From CAVSNH01 sp963729275 (GTDB taxonomy: Bacteria; Actinomycetota; Acidimicrobiia; Acidimicrobiales; RAAP-2), in the NCBI GenBank assembly GCA_963729275.1, contig CAVSNH010000002.1:1-64000 (forward strand): a stretch of 64,000 bases of DNA. The letters run 5' to 3'. Below the pieces are notes generated by a model. It searched no databases. It was not told where the DNA came from and saw only the letters and a program-made list of their open reading frames with translations. Position numbers and translations under genes: made by a program. Within the stretch, counting starts at the first letter, position 1, and every line of letters begins with the position of its first letter. Shown piece after piece: positions 26,270 through 34,787 of the stretch.

Positions 26270-28186
26270 TCACGCAGGTTCCGGTGACCAGCTCCGGAGT
26301 CGTCTGAGCAGGGTCATCCTCTTCTGCTGGTGGCCGCTCATCCTCCGGAGGATGTCATCCAGCGCGGTGACCGTTTTCACGATATGCGGACCCTTGTTGA
26401 GCATCACACATTCGGCACGGCCACTCATGACCGCATCGGAGATCTCGGCCCGAGATGGCTGCCCGCTCTTCGCCATCTGGTCGAGGACCTGGGTGGCCCA
26501 GATCACGGGAATGTGAGCTGCATCGCAGAGCGACAAGATCTCCTCTTGGAGCTCGGCCAGTCGTTCGAACCCACATTCCACAGCCAGATCGCCGCGGGCC
26601 ACCATCACGCCCACGCGTTCCGACTCCATGCCCGCGAAGAGAATCTCCGGGAGTGCGCCGAATCCTCGTGCCGTCTCGACCTTGAGAACGATGCCCAACG
26701 ATTCTCCATCGGCCTCTCCGAGTCGACAGCGGAGCGCGGTCACGTCGTCGACCCCCTGCGCAAACGACAAGCCAACGAGGTCGGCGTGACCGACGATGAA
26801 CCGAAGGAGGGTCTCGTCGGCGGAGCCGAGCGCCGGCAGTCGCAGCTCGGAATCCGGCATGTTGATGCCCTTTTCGGCTCGGAGCCTCGATCCCTTGCTG
26901 CCGGCCGAGGTGATGCGAATATCGACTTCCTCCGGTCGCACGGCGATGGCCGTGCCCCCGATCTTTCCGTCGTCGAAGAAGACGCGGTGACCGACCTCGA
27001 GAGCCTCGAGGGCCGCTGGCAATGTGCAACCGATCCGGAGCCCGCGACGACACTCGGAGCCGAGGCCGGGATGACCGTTGTCCGTGGTGGTCATGGGTGG
27101 GGCGACACCAAAGGGAGCCGCTGGCGACAGATCGGCACAGAGTGTGATCACATCGTCGACCCGAAGGGGTATGGACTGTTCGAGCGCGGGGAGAAGCCCG
27201 ATCATGACGGACCGCTCCCCCGGCCCGATCAGCGTGGTCCCCGTCTGAAGGTAGGTCGTATCGTGGGCCTCCACCCACACACCTTCCTTGGTTTGGCTCG
27301 TCACAAACAGCGTCCGCCGGTCGTTCCGGGTGTCGAGCAGGTGAACGGCATCGCCGGGACGGAGCCTGGCGAGCCATTCCCGCCGGACGGGAACCAGGAT
27401 TGCCGAGGCGGGCGCTCTGCCCGGGGTCGCGCCTTGATCATCGGGGACGAGCAGGGCCCTCGCCGGCTCGACCGGCCGCCCCAATGCGTCACGTTTCGGG
27501 CGGAGGCGCACCACCCGGGGTCCGGCCTCGATCGGGCCGGTCCGGAGCTTCGGCCCCGGTAGGTCCATGAGTATCGGGCAGGGCTGACCGAGCTCCTTGG
27601 CGGCTCGGCGGATATGGCCCACCATCCGTTCCCATCGCTCCTCGTCGTCATGGGCGCAGTTGATGCGTGCGCACTCCATGCCATGTGCCATCAGGGATCG
27701 GACCAGGGGAAAGTCGTCCGCCGCCTCGCTCGGCATCGTCACGAGGATCCGGGTCGACCGGTCGTGCGGACTGGGCCCGAGGAGCGCGTCGGCGTTGGCC
27801 TCGAGGGCCCGACGGCCAGCACCAAACGAGACGGCCGCCTCGGTGCGCCGGACATCGGTACGGCCGGCCATCAGGTACAGGAGGCCGAGCACTCGTTCGA
27901 GCGTGGTGATCACATGCTCCTCGGCCCGCCCGAGGGACGAGAGGCCGAGCTCGGCAAGGGATGCCTGGAGCGATCGGATGTCGTGACGCCGGAGGATCAG
28001 GTAGTCGATGAGATTGGCCGCACCCTGCTGGTGAGAAGGATGGACTCGCTCGAGGCTCTCAGCCCGCTCGACGTGCTGACGACGCATCTCGTCGTGGAGC
28101 CGCTCGAGTTGGCCGATGAGCGAGACCATCGGGGACCGATCGGTACCCGCCTGCCTCGCAATACCCACTGCCGCGTCGCTCGTCAT
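26270..28186 (-). CDS. Pyruvate kinase-like protein with long N-terminal extension
   Basis: This 638-residue protein has a pyruvate kinase barrel in its C-terminal part: ILMDLPGPKLRTGPI, DGKIGGTAIAV, GINMPDSELRLPALG, DLVGLSFAQGVDDV, VLKVETARGFG, VMVARGDLAVECG and IPVIWATQVLDQMAKSG. The first 150 residues form a helical domain absent from classical enzymes, and the usual C-terminal allosteric domain seems missing. It probably converts PEP and ADP to pyruvate and ATP, but the altered layout leaves room for another role. The gene is divergent from a deacetylase, each with a box. It lies 2.8 kb from a PEP synthase that runs the reverse direction. Confidence 0.83.
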   Translation of the reverse strand: MTSDAAVGIARQAGTDRSPMVSLIGQLERLHDEMRRQHVERAESLERVHPSHQQGAANLIDYLILRRHDIRSLQASLAELGLSSLGRAEEHVITTLERVLGLLYLMAGRTDVRRTEAAVSFGAGRRALEANADALLGPSPHDRSTRILVTMPSEAADDFPLVRSLMAHGMECARINCAHDDEERWERMVGHIRRAAKELGQPCPILMDLPGPKLRTGPIEAGPRVVRLRPKRDALGRPVEPARALLVPDDQGATPGRAPASAILVPVRREWLARLRPGDAVHLLDTRNDRRTLFVTSQTKEGVWVEAHDTTYLQTGTTLIGPGERSVMIGLLPALEQSIPLRVDDVITLCADLSPAAPFGVAPPMTTTDNGHPGLGSECRRGLRIGCTLPAALEALEVGHRVFFDDGKIGGTAIAVRPEEVDIRITSAGSKGSRLRAEKGINMPDSELRLPALGSADETLLRFIVGHADLVGLSFAQGVDDVTALRCRLGEADGESLGIVLKVETARGFGALPEILFAGMESERVGVMVARGDLAVECGFERLAELQEEILSLCDAAHIPVIWATQVLDQMAKSGQPSRAEISDAVMSGRAECVMLNKGPHIVKTVTALDDILRRMSGHQQKRMTLLRRLRSWSPEPA

Positions 28187-28218
28187 CGCCGGGACCGCAT
28201 GACACTGGCCACAGAGAT

Positions 28219-28261
28219 ATCGTCTGCTCCGAGTCCGGTCGGCGCCAGAGTCGAAGGTCCT
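28219..28261 (-). promoter_or_regulatory. Dormancy-box promoter for pyruvate kinase-like gene
   Basis: Box AGAGTCGAAGGTCCT at 28247-28261, leftward, with a -10-like GACGAT at 28219-28224. The start codon lies 61 bp past the box. Confidence 0.68.
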
Positions 28262-28288
28262 AGAGCGGGGCGTGGCCGGCCGATTTCA

Positions 28289-28331
28289 GTGACCTACGGC
28301 CCTGATCGTCCCGGCCTTGACCTGTCACGGT
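28289..28331 (+). promoter_or_regulatory. Dormancy-box promoter for the polysaccharide deacetylase
   Basis: Box GTGACCTACGGCCCT at 28289-28303, with a -10-like CACGGT at 28326-28331. The ATG lies 35 bp past the box, so the transcript is probably leaderless. It is divergent from the 28247 box. Confidence 0.7.
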
Positions 28332-28337
28332 GGCTGG

Positions 28338-29843
28338 ATGGGAAAACCAGGAATATTGACCTGGGCGGCTCGCGCCGTTGCCGCGTCTCTCGCCGGTGTG
28401 GCCGCCATGGCCGCCTGGTCGCCGGTGGCTGCAGCCCAGAGCCCGCAGCCGGCCTTCTACACGTACCAGGCCCCCGGCGGCCTCCCCACCGCCGGGAAGA
28501 AGGTGATCGCGCTCACCTTCGACGACGGGCCGGGGCCGTACACCCCTCAGGTCCTCTCGGTGCTCGAGAGCTACCACGTCCCCGCAACCTTCTTCGAGAT
28601 CGGGGAGAACATCGTCGAGTATCCCCAGTACACACGCATGATCGCCACGGCCGGCTATCCGGTCGAGGATCACACGTGGGCGCATCCCGACCTCACGACC
28701 ATCCCCGTCTCGCAGTTCCCGTTCCAGATCGATCAGACCCAGAACGAGATCAGTGCCTTGACCGGTGAGACCCCCACCTGCGTACGGCCTCCATACGACG
28801 ACTGGGACGCCACCGTCCTCGATCAGATCGCCCAGCGAGGACTGACCACCATGAGCTACTCGGTCGACCCCCGCGACTGGAGCAACCCCGGTGTGGCGGC
28901 CATCGTCAGCGCGGTCGTGGGGGGCGCCTTCCCCGGAGCCGTCGTCGACATGCACGATGGCGGGTCGCCACGTGACGAGACGGTGGACGCCTTGCCACAG
29001 ATCATCAACGCCCTCGAGGCACAGGGATACACGTTCGTGTCCATTTGCGGTGCCATGGCCGTGCAACAGCCCCAGCAGAGCGCGGTGTTCGGATTCGGTA
29101 CCGCACCCGCTCCCGGCCCATCCATCACCTCGAACCTGCCGCTGGTCGGCGCTTCGGTGGACCCCGGTAGCACCGGGTACTGGCTGGCGGCCGCCGACGG
29201 TGGCCTGTTCGCTTTCGGGGGCGCCCCCTTCGAGGGGTCGCTGCCCGGGCTCGGCGTGACCCCCGCGAGGCCGGTCGACGCCCTGGCCTCGCCTTCCGGA
29301 GGGTCCGGTTACTGGGAGGCGGCCGGGGACGGTGGCGTCTTCGCCTTCGGCGGCGCCGGCTTCTACGGCTCCATGAGCGGACACGCGCTCAACGAGCCGG
29401 TGGTGGGCATGGCGGCGACACCCGACGGCCGTGGCTACTGGGAGGTGGCCGCCGACGGTGGCGTCTTCGCCTTCGGCGGCGCCGGCTTCTACGGCTCCAT
29501 GGGCGGCACCCCCTTGAACCAGCCGGTGGTGGGCATGGCCGCGACACCCGACGGCCGTGGCTACTGGGAGGTGGCCGCCGACGGTGGGGTCTTCGCCTTC
29601 GGCGACGCCCGCTTCTACGGTTCGATGGGGGGTCACGCTCTCGACGCCCCTGTGGTGGGCATGACCGCGGACCCGGCCACAGGCGGGTACTGGCTGGCCG
29701 GAGCGGACGGTGGGGTGTTCAGCTTCGACGCTCCCTTCTACGGATCTCGCAGCGGCCAGGACAGCTCGGATCGGTTCTTCGCCATCTGCGCGACCAGTGC
29801 CGGGGCCGGCTACCTGGTGGTTGGCCAGCATCCCGCACCGTGA
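28338..29843 (+). CDS. Secreted polysaccharide deacetylase with GYW repeats
   Basis: This 501-residue exported protein has a signal peptide (about residues 1-34, ending AAAQ) and a NodB-type carbohydrate esterase domain to about residue 240. The C-terminal half is built of repeats. NodB motifs are visible: FDDGPGPYTPQ (catalytic and metal Asp), DHTWAHPDL (metal His pair) and RPPYDDWD. It should remove acetyl groups from peptidoglycan or another surface glycan. The repeat region is probably a beta-propeller-like wall- or glycan-binding module. The start was chosen by its exact distance from the box. Confidence 0.87.
   Translation: MGKPGILTWAARAVAASLAGVAAMAAWSPVAAAQSPQPAFYTYQAPGGLPTAGKKVIALTFDDGPGPYTPQVLSVLESYHVPATFFEIGENIVEYPQYTRMIATAGYPVEDHTWAHPDLTTIPVSQFPFQIDQTQNEISALTGETPTCVRPPYDDWDATVLDQIAQRGLTTMSYSVDPRDWSNPGVAAIVSAVVGGAFPGAVVDMHDGGSPRDETVDALPQIINALEAQGYTFVSICGAMAVQQPQQSAVFGFGTAPAPGPSITSNLPLVGASVDPGSTGYWLAAADGGLFAFGGAPFEGSLPGLGVTPARPVDALASPSGGSGYWEAAGDGGVFAFGGAGFYGSMSGHALNEPVVGMAATPDGRGYWEVAADGGVFAFGGAGFYGSMGGTPLNQPVVGMAATPDGRGYWEVAADGGVFAFGDARFYGSMGGHALDAPVVGMTADPATGGYWLAGADGGVFSFDAPFYGSRSGQDSSDRFFAICATSAGAGYLVVGQHPAP
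29151..29834 (+). repeat. GYW/DGGVFAFG protein repeats, about five units
   Basis: Five or so tandem units of roughly 48 codons at the C-terminus of the deacetylase, each with GYWEVAADGGVFAFGGAGF followed by a YGSM element. Units three and four are nearly identical at DNA level, indicating recent duplication or gene conversion. Confidence 0.8.
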
Positions 29844-29931
29844 CGGCCTGTCACGCCGGAGTCCGCCCATCCACGGCGCTGCCAACGCTGCAGCGACGAC
29901 CGGCCCACGCAGGGGCCACGCCGGTCACCTC

Positions 29932-29974
29932 GGGACCTTCGCCTCTGTTCCCCCAGACCGCCGGCTGCTTGAGT
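29932..29974 (+). promoter_or_regulatory. Dormancy-box promoter ahead of the STAS/PEP synthase genes
   Basis: Box GGGACCTTCGCCTCT at 29932-29946, with one perfect half-site, and a -10-like TTGAGT at 29969-29974. The first downstream gene candidate starts at 30038. Confidence 0.6.
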
Positions 29975-30037
29975 AACAGGAGGCCACCCGTCTCGAGGCT
30001 CGTGGCCGAGCCCAAGAGGAAGGAGCACAGGTCGATC

Positions 30038-30340
30038 GTGGAGCTCATCGGTGTAGTCGTCGCGGTCGGTTTCGGCAGCCTGCTCGGCGCCGTGCACTTG
30101 TTGCCACCTCGGCCGCGGGTCGCGCCGGCCACTGTCCGCAGCCCTCGTCCCGGGGTGCGGGTCGTTCAAAACGAGGTAGACCTCCGGGCTGCATCGTCCT
30201 ATGCCGCCCGTGCCGAGCAGAGCGTCGCCGCCTCTGTGGCAACCCGAGGTAATGGTTGCGAAGCCTCCATCCTCCCTATTGCGATCGATTGTCGGCGAGA
30301 CGGAGTCGTCCCGAGCAGGACCGGAAACCGGAGCGCCTGA
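30038..30340 (+). CDS. Small protein with one membrane segment, unknown
   Basis: A 100-residue frame starting at GTG 30038 with AGGAAGGAG upstream. Residues about 2-24 (ELIGVVVAVGFGSLLGAVHL) form one membrane helix, followed by a basic, low-complexity tail. No family is recognised. It lies just past a dormancy box and before the STAS gene. Confidence 0.4.
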   Translation: MELIGVVVAVGFGSLLGAVHLLPPRPRVAPATVRSPRPGVRVVQNEVDLRAASSYAARAEQSVAASVATRGNGCEASILPIAIDCRRDGVVPSRTGNRSA

Positions 30341-30601
30341 CTCGTGGACCTGACCGACCATGCACGTTGCACGGCGCCAACGTCTCAGACGGTGACGCCG
30401 GTCTGGCGCCGGGATACCGGCCGCCCCCACGCTGCCGGCAACCCGGTGCCCGCTGGATCCCCGGTTGGCCGTTTGCCACATTCCCGCCGGCACGACGACA
30501 CGGCGCCGCACCCCACGGTCTGTCGAGCGGCGTCCAACGGCTCGACTTCCACCGCGTCCACACAGTGGCAAAGAGATGGCAGCGGGATCTCCGACAACGA
30601 G

Positions 30602-30961
30602 ATGCACCTGCTGATCGACGTCAGCCGGTCGCCGGTCTTGGTCCACGTGTCCGGAATCCTCGATGCCAGAACGGGCTGGAACCTCGATGCGGTGATCCGG
30701 GAGGTCATCAGCGAGGGGAACCTCCGGTTCGATCTTGACATCGACCGGCTCGATATCGTCGACCCCAACGGCTTCGACGCCCTCTCCGCCGTCCGGCGTT
30801 CGATCATCTCGGCCGGAGGGACAGTGACTCGGGTTCACGACGGTCCCCAGTCCCCCGCCCAACCGCCATCCCCGTCGTTCGTTCCCCCCGACGGGGCCGC
30901 GCTGCGACCCCTGCGTGCCGCCCGGGGACGGCCGGGCACGATCGTCGGAGCAGGAGGGTAG
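30602..30961 (+). CDS. STAS domain protein
   Basis: From ATG 30602, 119 residues: a STAS-like fold (SPVLVHVSGILDARTGWNLD, then DIDRLDIVDPNGFDALSAVR) followed by a disordered Pro/Arg-rich tail. Anti-sigma factor antagonists carry a phosphorylatable Ser/Thr at the DSSG position; here the equivalent is VDPNGFD, so that site is missing. The frame is open to 30344, but the upstream part looks non-coding. It ends 4 bp before the PEP synthase start and is likely co-transcribed with it. Confidence 0.55.
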   Translation: MHLLIDVSRSPVLVHVSGILDARTGWNLDAVIREVISEGNLRFDLDIDRLDIVDPNGFDALSAVRRSIISAGGTVTRVHDGPQSPAQPPSPSFVPPDGAALRPLRAARGRPGTIVGAGG

Positions 30962-30965
30962 GAAC

Positions 30966-33368
30966 ATGGAATTCGTCCGCTGGTTCGACGGCATCAGTCT
31001 GGCCGATGCCCCTCTGGTGGGCGGCAAGGGTGCCAACCTCGGCGAGCTGACCGCGGCGGGGCTTCCGGTCCCACCCGGCTTCGTTGTGACGGTCGACGCC
31101 TATGGCGAGGCCCTGCGGCGCACCGGCCTCCGAGAGCAACTCCGCTCGATCATCGGAGCCGTCCATCCCGACGATCCTGCCGATCTCGACCGTGTCGCCC
31201 GCGAGGCCCAGAAGCTGGTGGGATCCGTTCCGCTTCCCGATGATGTGTCCAGCGCCGTCCTCACCGCCTATCACGGTCTCGGGGACGGTGCCATCGTCGC
31301 CGTCCGATCCTCCGGCACGGCTGAGGACAGCGCCGGTGCTTCGTTCGCGGGCATGAACGCCACCTTCACCAATGTGAGCGGGGACGCCGAGGTGCTCACC
31401 AGCGTGGTCGACTGTTGGGCGTCGCTCTACGGGGCCCGGGCCATCTCCTACCGGGCCAGCTGCGACCTCGACCAGGAGCCGACCCTGGGCGTGGTGATCC
31501 AGGAGATGGTCCCTTCCGAACAGTCCGGGGTCATGTTCACCGCCGATCCATCGACCGGCGACTGCAGCCGCCTGGTCATCGAGGCCGCCCTAGGCCAAGG
31601 CGAGGTGGTGGTGAGCGGCATGGTCGAGCCCGACACCTACGTCGTGTCCAAGGAGGGTCCGACCATGGTGAGCGCCCGGGTGGGCACCCAGTCCTTTGCC
31701 ATCCAACGCGGGCCCGATGGCATGGACCGGCAGGTCGAGCTCGACGCTCGACAGGCGAGCGCACGCGTGCTGAGCGACGACCAGGTCATCGAGCTCGCTC
31801 GTCTCGGCCTGGCCACCGAGGAGCACTACGGCCGGCCACAGGACACGGAGTGGGCCATGGCCCGTGGACGTACCTACCTCGTGCAGTCACGGCCCATCAC
31901 CACCCTGGGGGACGGTGACTCGGCAGACACCGAGCCCGGTCCGGCCCGGGCCCTCGTCCAGGGACTCGCCGCCTCATCGGGGCAGGCTGTCGGCCGGGTG
32001 CGTGTCCTCCGGTCGGTTTCCGAAGCCGACCGCCTGGAGGACGGAGAGGTCCTCGTCGCCCCCATGACCAGCCCGGACTGGGTACCGACCATGCGCCGGG
32101 CGAGTGCCTTGGTCACCGACGGCGGGGGCATGACCTGCCACGCCGCCATCGTGTCTCGGGAGCTCGGTGTCCCCTGCGTCGTCGGGGCCCGGACGGCGAC
32201 CACCGTCCTCCGGGACGGAGAGATGGTCACCGTCGATGGTGCCCAGGGCGTGGTCTACGAGGGCGACCAGCGGGGTCACATCACCGGGACGGCCGCAGGA
32301 ACCGATGCCGGCCAGTCAGTCGCGGCGGGCGGATCGACCTCCTCGGGCCAGGCCATCGGCACCCGGACGCCCGACGGGGGAGGGACACTGCCGCTGGCCA
32401 CTCGGCTCTACGTCAACCTGGCCTTCGCCGATCACGCCGACGAGGTCGCTCAGCTCGATGTGGACGGGGTCGGGTTGCTGCGGGCCGAGTTCATGGTCAC
32501 CGATGCGTTGGCCGGGGTTCATCCCCGCCTGCTCCTCGAACGCGGGGAGACCCAGACCTTCATCGACGCCATGGCTGCCTCCCTGTTGCACATCACCGAG
32601 GCCTTCGCTCCTCGTCCGGTCGTCTACCGCAGCATCGACTTCCGCAGCAACGAGTTCTCGAACCTGGAAGGGGGCAACCGCTTCGAGCCCGTCGAGGAGA
32701 ACCCGATGATCGGATACCGGGGCTGTTACCGCTACATCCGGGAGCCGGATCTGTTCCGGCTGGAGCTCGACGTCCTGGCCAAGGTGCTCGAGCGCACGAG
32801 CAACCTCACCCTCATGATCCCCTTCGTGCGCACCGCTTGGGAGCTCGAGGCCTGCCTCGAAGTCGTCGACAAGAGCCCGGTCGCCGGTGCTCTGCCTGTC
32901 TGGGTCATGGCCGAGGTCCCCTCGATCTGTTACCGGATCCCCGACTACGCAGCCATGGGGATCACCGGTGTGTCCATCGGCAGCAACGATCTCACTCAGC
33001 TCATGCTGGGCGTCGACCGCGACTCGCAGATCTGCGCCGAACTCTTCGACGAGGCCGACGCCGCGGTGCTCGATGCCATCGGCCGCATCGTCGACGGCTG
33101 CCGGCAGGCGGGGATCACCTCCTCGCTCTGCGGACAGGCTCCCTCCAACAACCCCGCGTTCGCAGAGCACCTGGTGCGACTGGGCATCACCTCGATCTCG
33201 GTGAACCCCGACTCGGTGGCGGCCGTCCGTCGGGCTGTCGCCCGGGCCGAATGGCGGCTCGTGCTCGACGCCGCCGATGCCTCCCGCCGGCCGGCAGCGG
33301 TTGCCCCGTCCGGGAGGCCCGGCCGGGCGAGCGCTCGATCCTCGTTCCACCGTCCGACACCGCGCTGA
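30966..33368 (+). CDS. ppsA: Phosphoenolpyruvate synthase (pyruvate, water dikinase)
   Basis: This 800-residue enzyme has an N-terminal ATP-grasp domain (LVGGKGANLGELTAAGLPVP, SSGTAEDSAGASFAGMNATF), a phosphohistidine swivel domain with the catalytic His in GGGMTCHAAIVSRELGVPCV, and a C-terminal PEP/pyruvate barrel (PMIGYRGCYRYI, GVSIGSNDLTQLMLGVDRDS, SLCGQAPSNNP). It makes PEP from pyruvate and ATP, with AMP and phosphate as by-products. The RBS AGGAGGGTAGG decides the start. Its presence near a pyruvate kinase-like gene suggests conditional flux reversal at this node. Confidence 0.9.
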   Translation: MEFVRWFDGISLADAPLVGGKGANLGELTAAGLPVPPGFVVTVDAYGEALRRTGLREQLRSIIGAVHPDDPADLDRVAREAQKLVGSVPLPDDVSSAVLTAYHGLGDGAIVAVRSSGTAEDSAGASFAGMNATFTNVSGDAEVLTSVVDCWASLYGARAISYRASCDLDQEPTLGVVIQEMVPSEQSGVMFTADPSTGDCSRLVIEAALGQGEVVVSGMVEPDTYVVSKEGPTMVSARVGTQSFAIQRGPDGMDRQVELDARQASARVLSDDQVIELARLGLATEEHYGRPQDTEWAMARGRTYLVQSRPITTLGDGDSADTEPGPARALVQGLAASSGQAVGRVRVLRSVSEADRLEDGEVLVAPMTSPDWVPTMRRASALVTDGGGMTCHAAIVSRELGVPCVVGARTATTVLRDGEMVTVDGAQGVVYEGDQRGHITGTAAGTDAGQSVAAGGSTSSGQAIGTRTPDGGGTLPLATRLYVNLAFADHADEVAQLDVDGVGLLRAEFMVTDALAGVHPRLLLERGETQTFIDAMAASLLHITEAFAPRPVVYRSIDFRSNEFSNLEGGNRFEPVEENPMIGYRGCYRYIREPDLFRLELDVLAKVLERTSNLTLMIPFVRTAWELEACLEVVDKSPVAGALPVWVMAEVPSICYRIPDYAAMGITGVSIGSNDLTQLMLGVDRDSQICAELFDEADAAVLDAIGRIVDGCRQAGITSSLCGQAPSNNPAFAEHLVRLGITSISVNPDSVAAVRRAVARAEWRLVLDAADASRRPAAVAPSGRPGRASARSSFHRPTPR

Positions 33369-33491
33369 GGTGCAAGCCAAGGCCGCCTTTTCCTTTTCTT
33401 TACCGCGCCCTCCTCCACGCAGTGGACCGGCGTCCGCCGCCGGGGGCACCGGGCTGGCCCGTCGCCGACCGTCTCGGACAGGATCGGGGTG

Positions 33492-34739
33492 ATGCGGGCG
33501 GTGGACGAGGCAACTCTGGCCGATCGGCTGAGGGCCATCGACCGTCCGAGCCCCCGGGTCGTCGTCTCGGGCAACTTCGCTACGCCCTGGGAGCTCCTGG
33601 GAGTGGTGGACGGGGCGCTCGACCGATACCGGCTCTTCGCCCTCAACCCCCAGCCGGGTTGGCCCAGCCGGGAGGGCGTGATCACCGAGACTCCATTCGT
33701 GGGCCCGGGAGTCCGCCACGACCCCTGGCTCGACTACCTCCCGATGCGGCTGTCTCTGGTCCCCCGCCTGTTCGACTCGCTCCGGCCGCCCGACGTGGCC
33801 CTCATCCACACGTCGACGCCGCGGGACGGCAAGGTCTCGCTCGGCATCGAGGTCAACATCCTCCCGGCCGCCGTCGAACGGGTCCGCCAACGCGGGGGGC
33901 TGGTCGTGGCCCAGCTCAACCCGTCGATGCCCCACACGTGCGGCGACGCCGAGATCGGCCTCGATGAGATCGACCTGGGCGTCGAGGTGGACGCCGCCCT
34001 TCCCTCCCCCACTCCCCGGCCCCTCGACGACGCCGCCGTGGTCATCGGTGAGCGAGTGGCCGGCTATGCCAGCGACGGTGGAACCGTGCAGCTCGGCATC
34101 GGTCAGCTGCCCGATGCCGCCGCCCGCTCGTTGCGGGCGAAGCGAGGCCTCGGGGTCTGGTCGGAGATGGTGAGCGACGGCGTCGTCGAGCTCGAGCGGT
34201 CGGGTGCTCTCGACCCGGGGCGCCCGCTGTGTGCCTCGTTCCTCTTCGGCTCGCCCGACGTCTATGACTGGGCTGACGAGAACCCCCGGCTGGTCATGCG
34301 CCGGACCGAGGTCATCAACGACCCGTCCCGCATCGCCGCGCAGCCGGCCATGCTGTCGATCAACACCGCTCTCGAAGTCGATCTCTTCGCCCAGGCCAAC
34401 GCCTGCTCCGTCCGCGGCACCGTCTATTCGGGTTTTGGAGGCCAGCCCGATTTCGTCGAGGGGGCTCTCCACTCGGCCGAAGGCCATGCGATCATCGCCC
34501 TCCGGGCGTGGCACGAGCGCACCGACTCCTCGACCATCGTGCCCCTCATCCAGGCGCCGGTCTGCACGTTCCAGCACTCGGTGGTGGTCACCGACGTCGG
34601 ACAGGCGGAGATCTTCGGCCGCAGCCAGCACGCCCAGGCCCGGCTTCTCATCGACGAGACGGCCGATCCCCGGGCACGGGAGGCGCTGTGGGAAGCGGCC
34701 GTCCGCCTCGGATTGGTCCGACCCCACCGGTCCGCCTGA
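33492..34739 (+). CDS. Acetyl-CoA hydrolase/CoA-transferase family protein
   Basis: This 415-residue member of the Cat1/4-hydroxybutyrate CoA-transferase family has N-terminal and C-terminal CoA-transferase domains. The likely catalytic glutamate is in GVWSEMVSDGVVEL, and C-terminal VYSGFGGQPDFVEGALHS is typical. It would exchange or hydrolyse CoA on small acids such as acetate. Together with pyruvate:ferredoxin oxidoreductase encoded next door it could convert acetyl-CoA to acetate under hypoxia. No separate box precedes it, so it probably belongs to the PEP synthase operon 123 bp upstream. Confidence 0.83.
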   Translation: MRAVDEATLADRLRAIDRPSPRVVVSGNFATPWELLGVVDGALDRYRLFALNPQPGWPSREGVITETPFVGPGVRHDPWLDYLPMRLSLVPRLFDSLRPPDVALIHTSTPRDGKVSLGIEVNILPAAVERVRQRGGLVVAQLNPSMPHTCGDAEIGLDEIDLGVEVDAALPSPTPRPLDDAAVVIGERVAGYASDGGTVQLGIGQLPDAAARSLRAKRGLGVWSEMVSDGVVELERSGALDPGRPLCASFLFGSPDVYDWADENPRLVMRRTEVINDPSRIAAQPAMLSINTALEVDLFAQANACSVRGTVYSGFGGQPDFVEGALHSAEGHAIIALRAWHERTDSSTIVPLIQAPVCTFQHSVVVTDVGQAEIFGRSQHAQARLLIDETADPRAREALWEAAVRLGLVRPHRSA

Positions 34740-34787
34740 GTGGGCGGGCACTCAGGGGCGGCGGGATCGGCGGCTCCCCCAGTCACC

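Noticed and set aside
28338..29843. GYW repeats considered as a DNA repeat element or CRISPR-like array
   Set aside because: The periodicity is that of protein repeats in frame (about 48 codons), with no spacers.
29810..31036. Open frame of 408 codons on the minus strand
   Set aside because: Antisense to the STAS gene and its leader; Arg/Gly-rich composition, no RBS, no motif.
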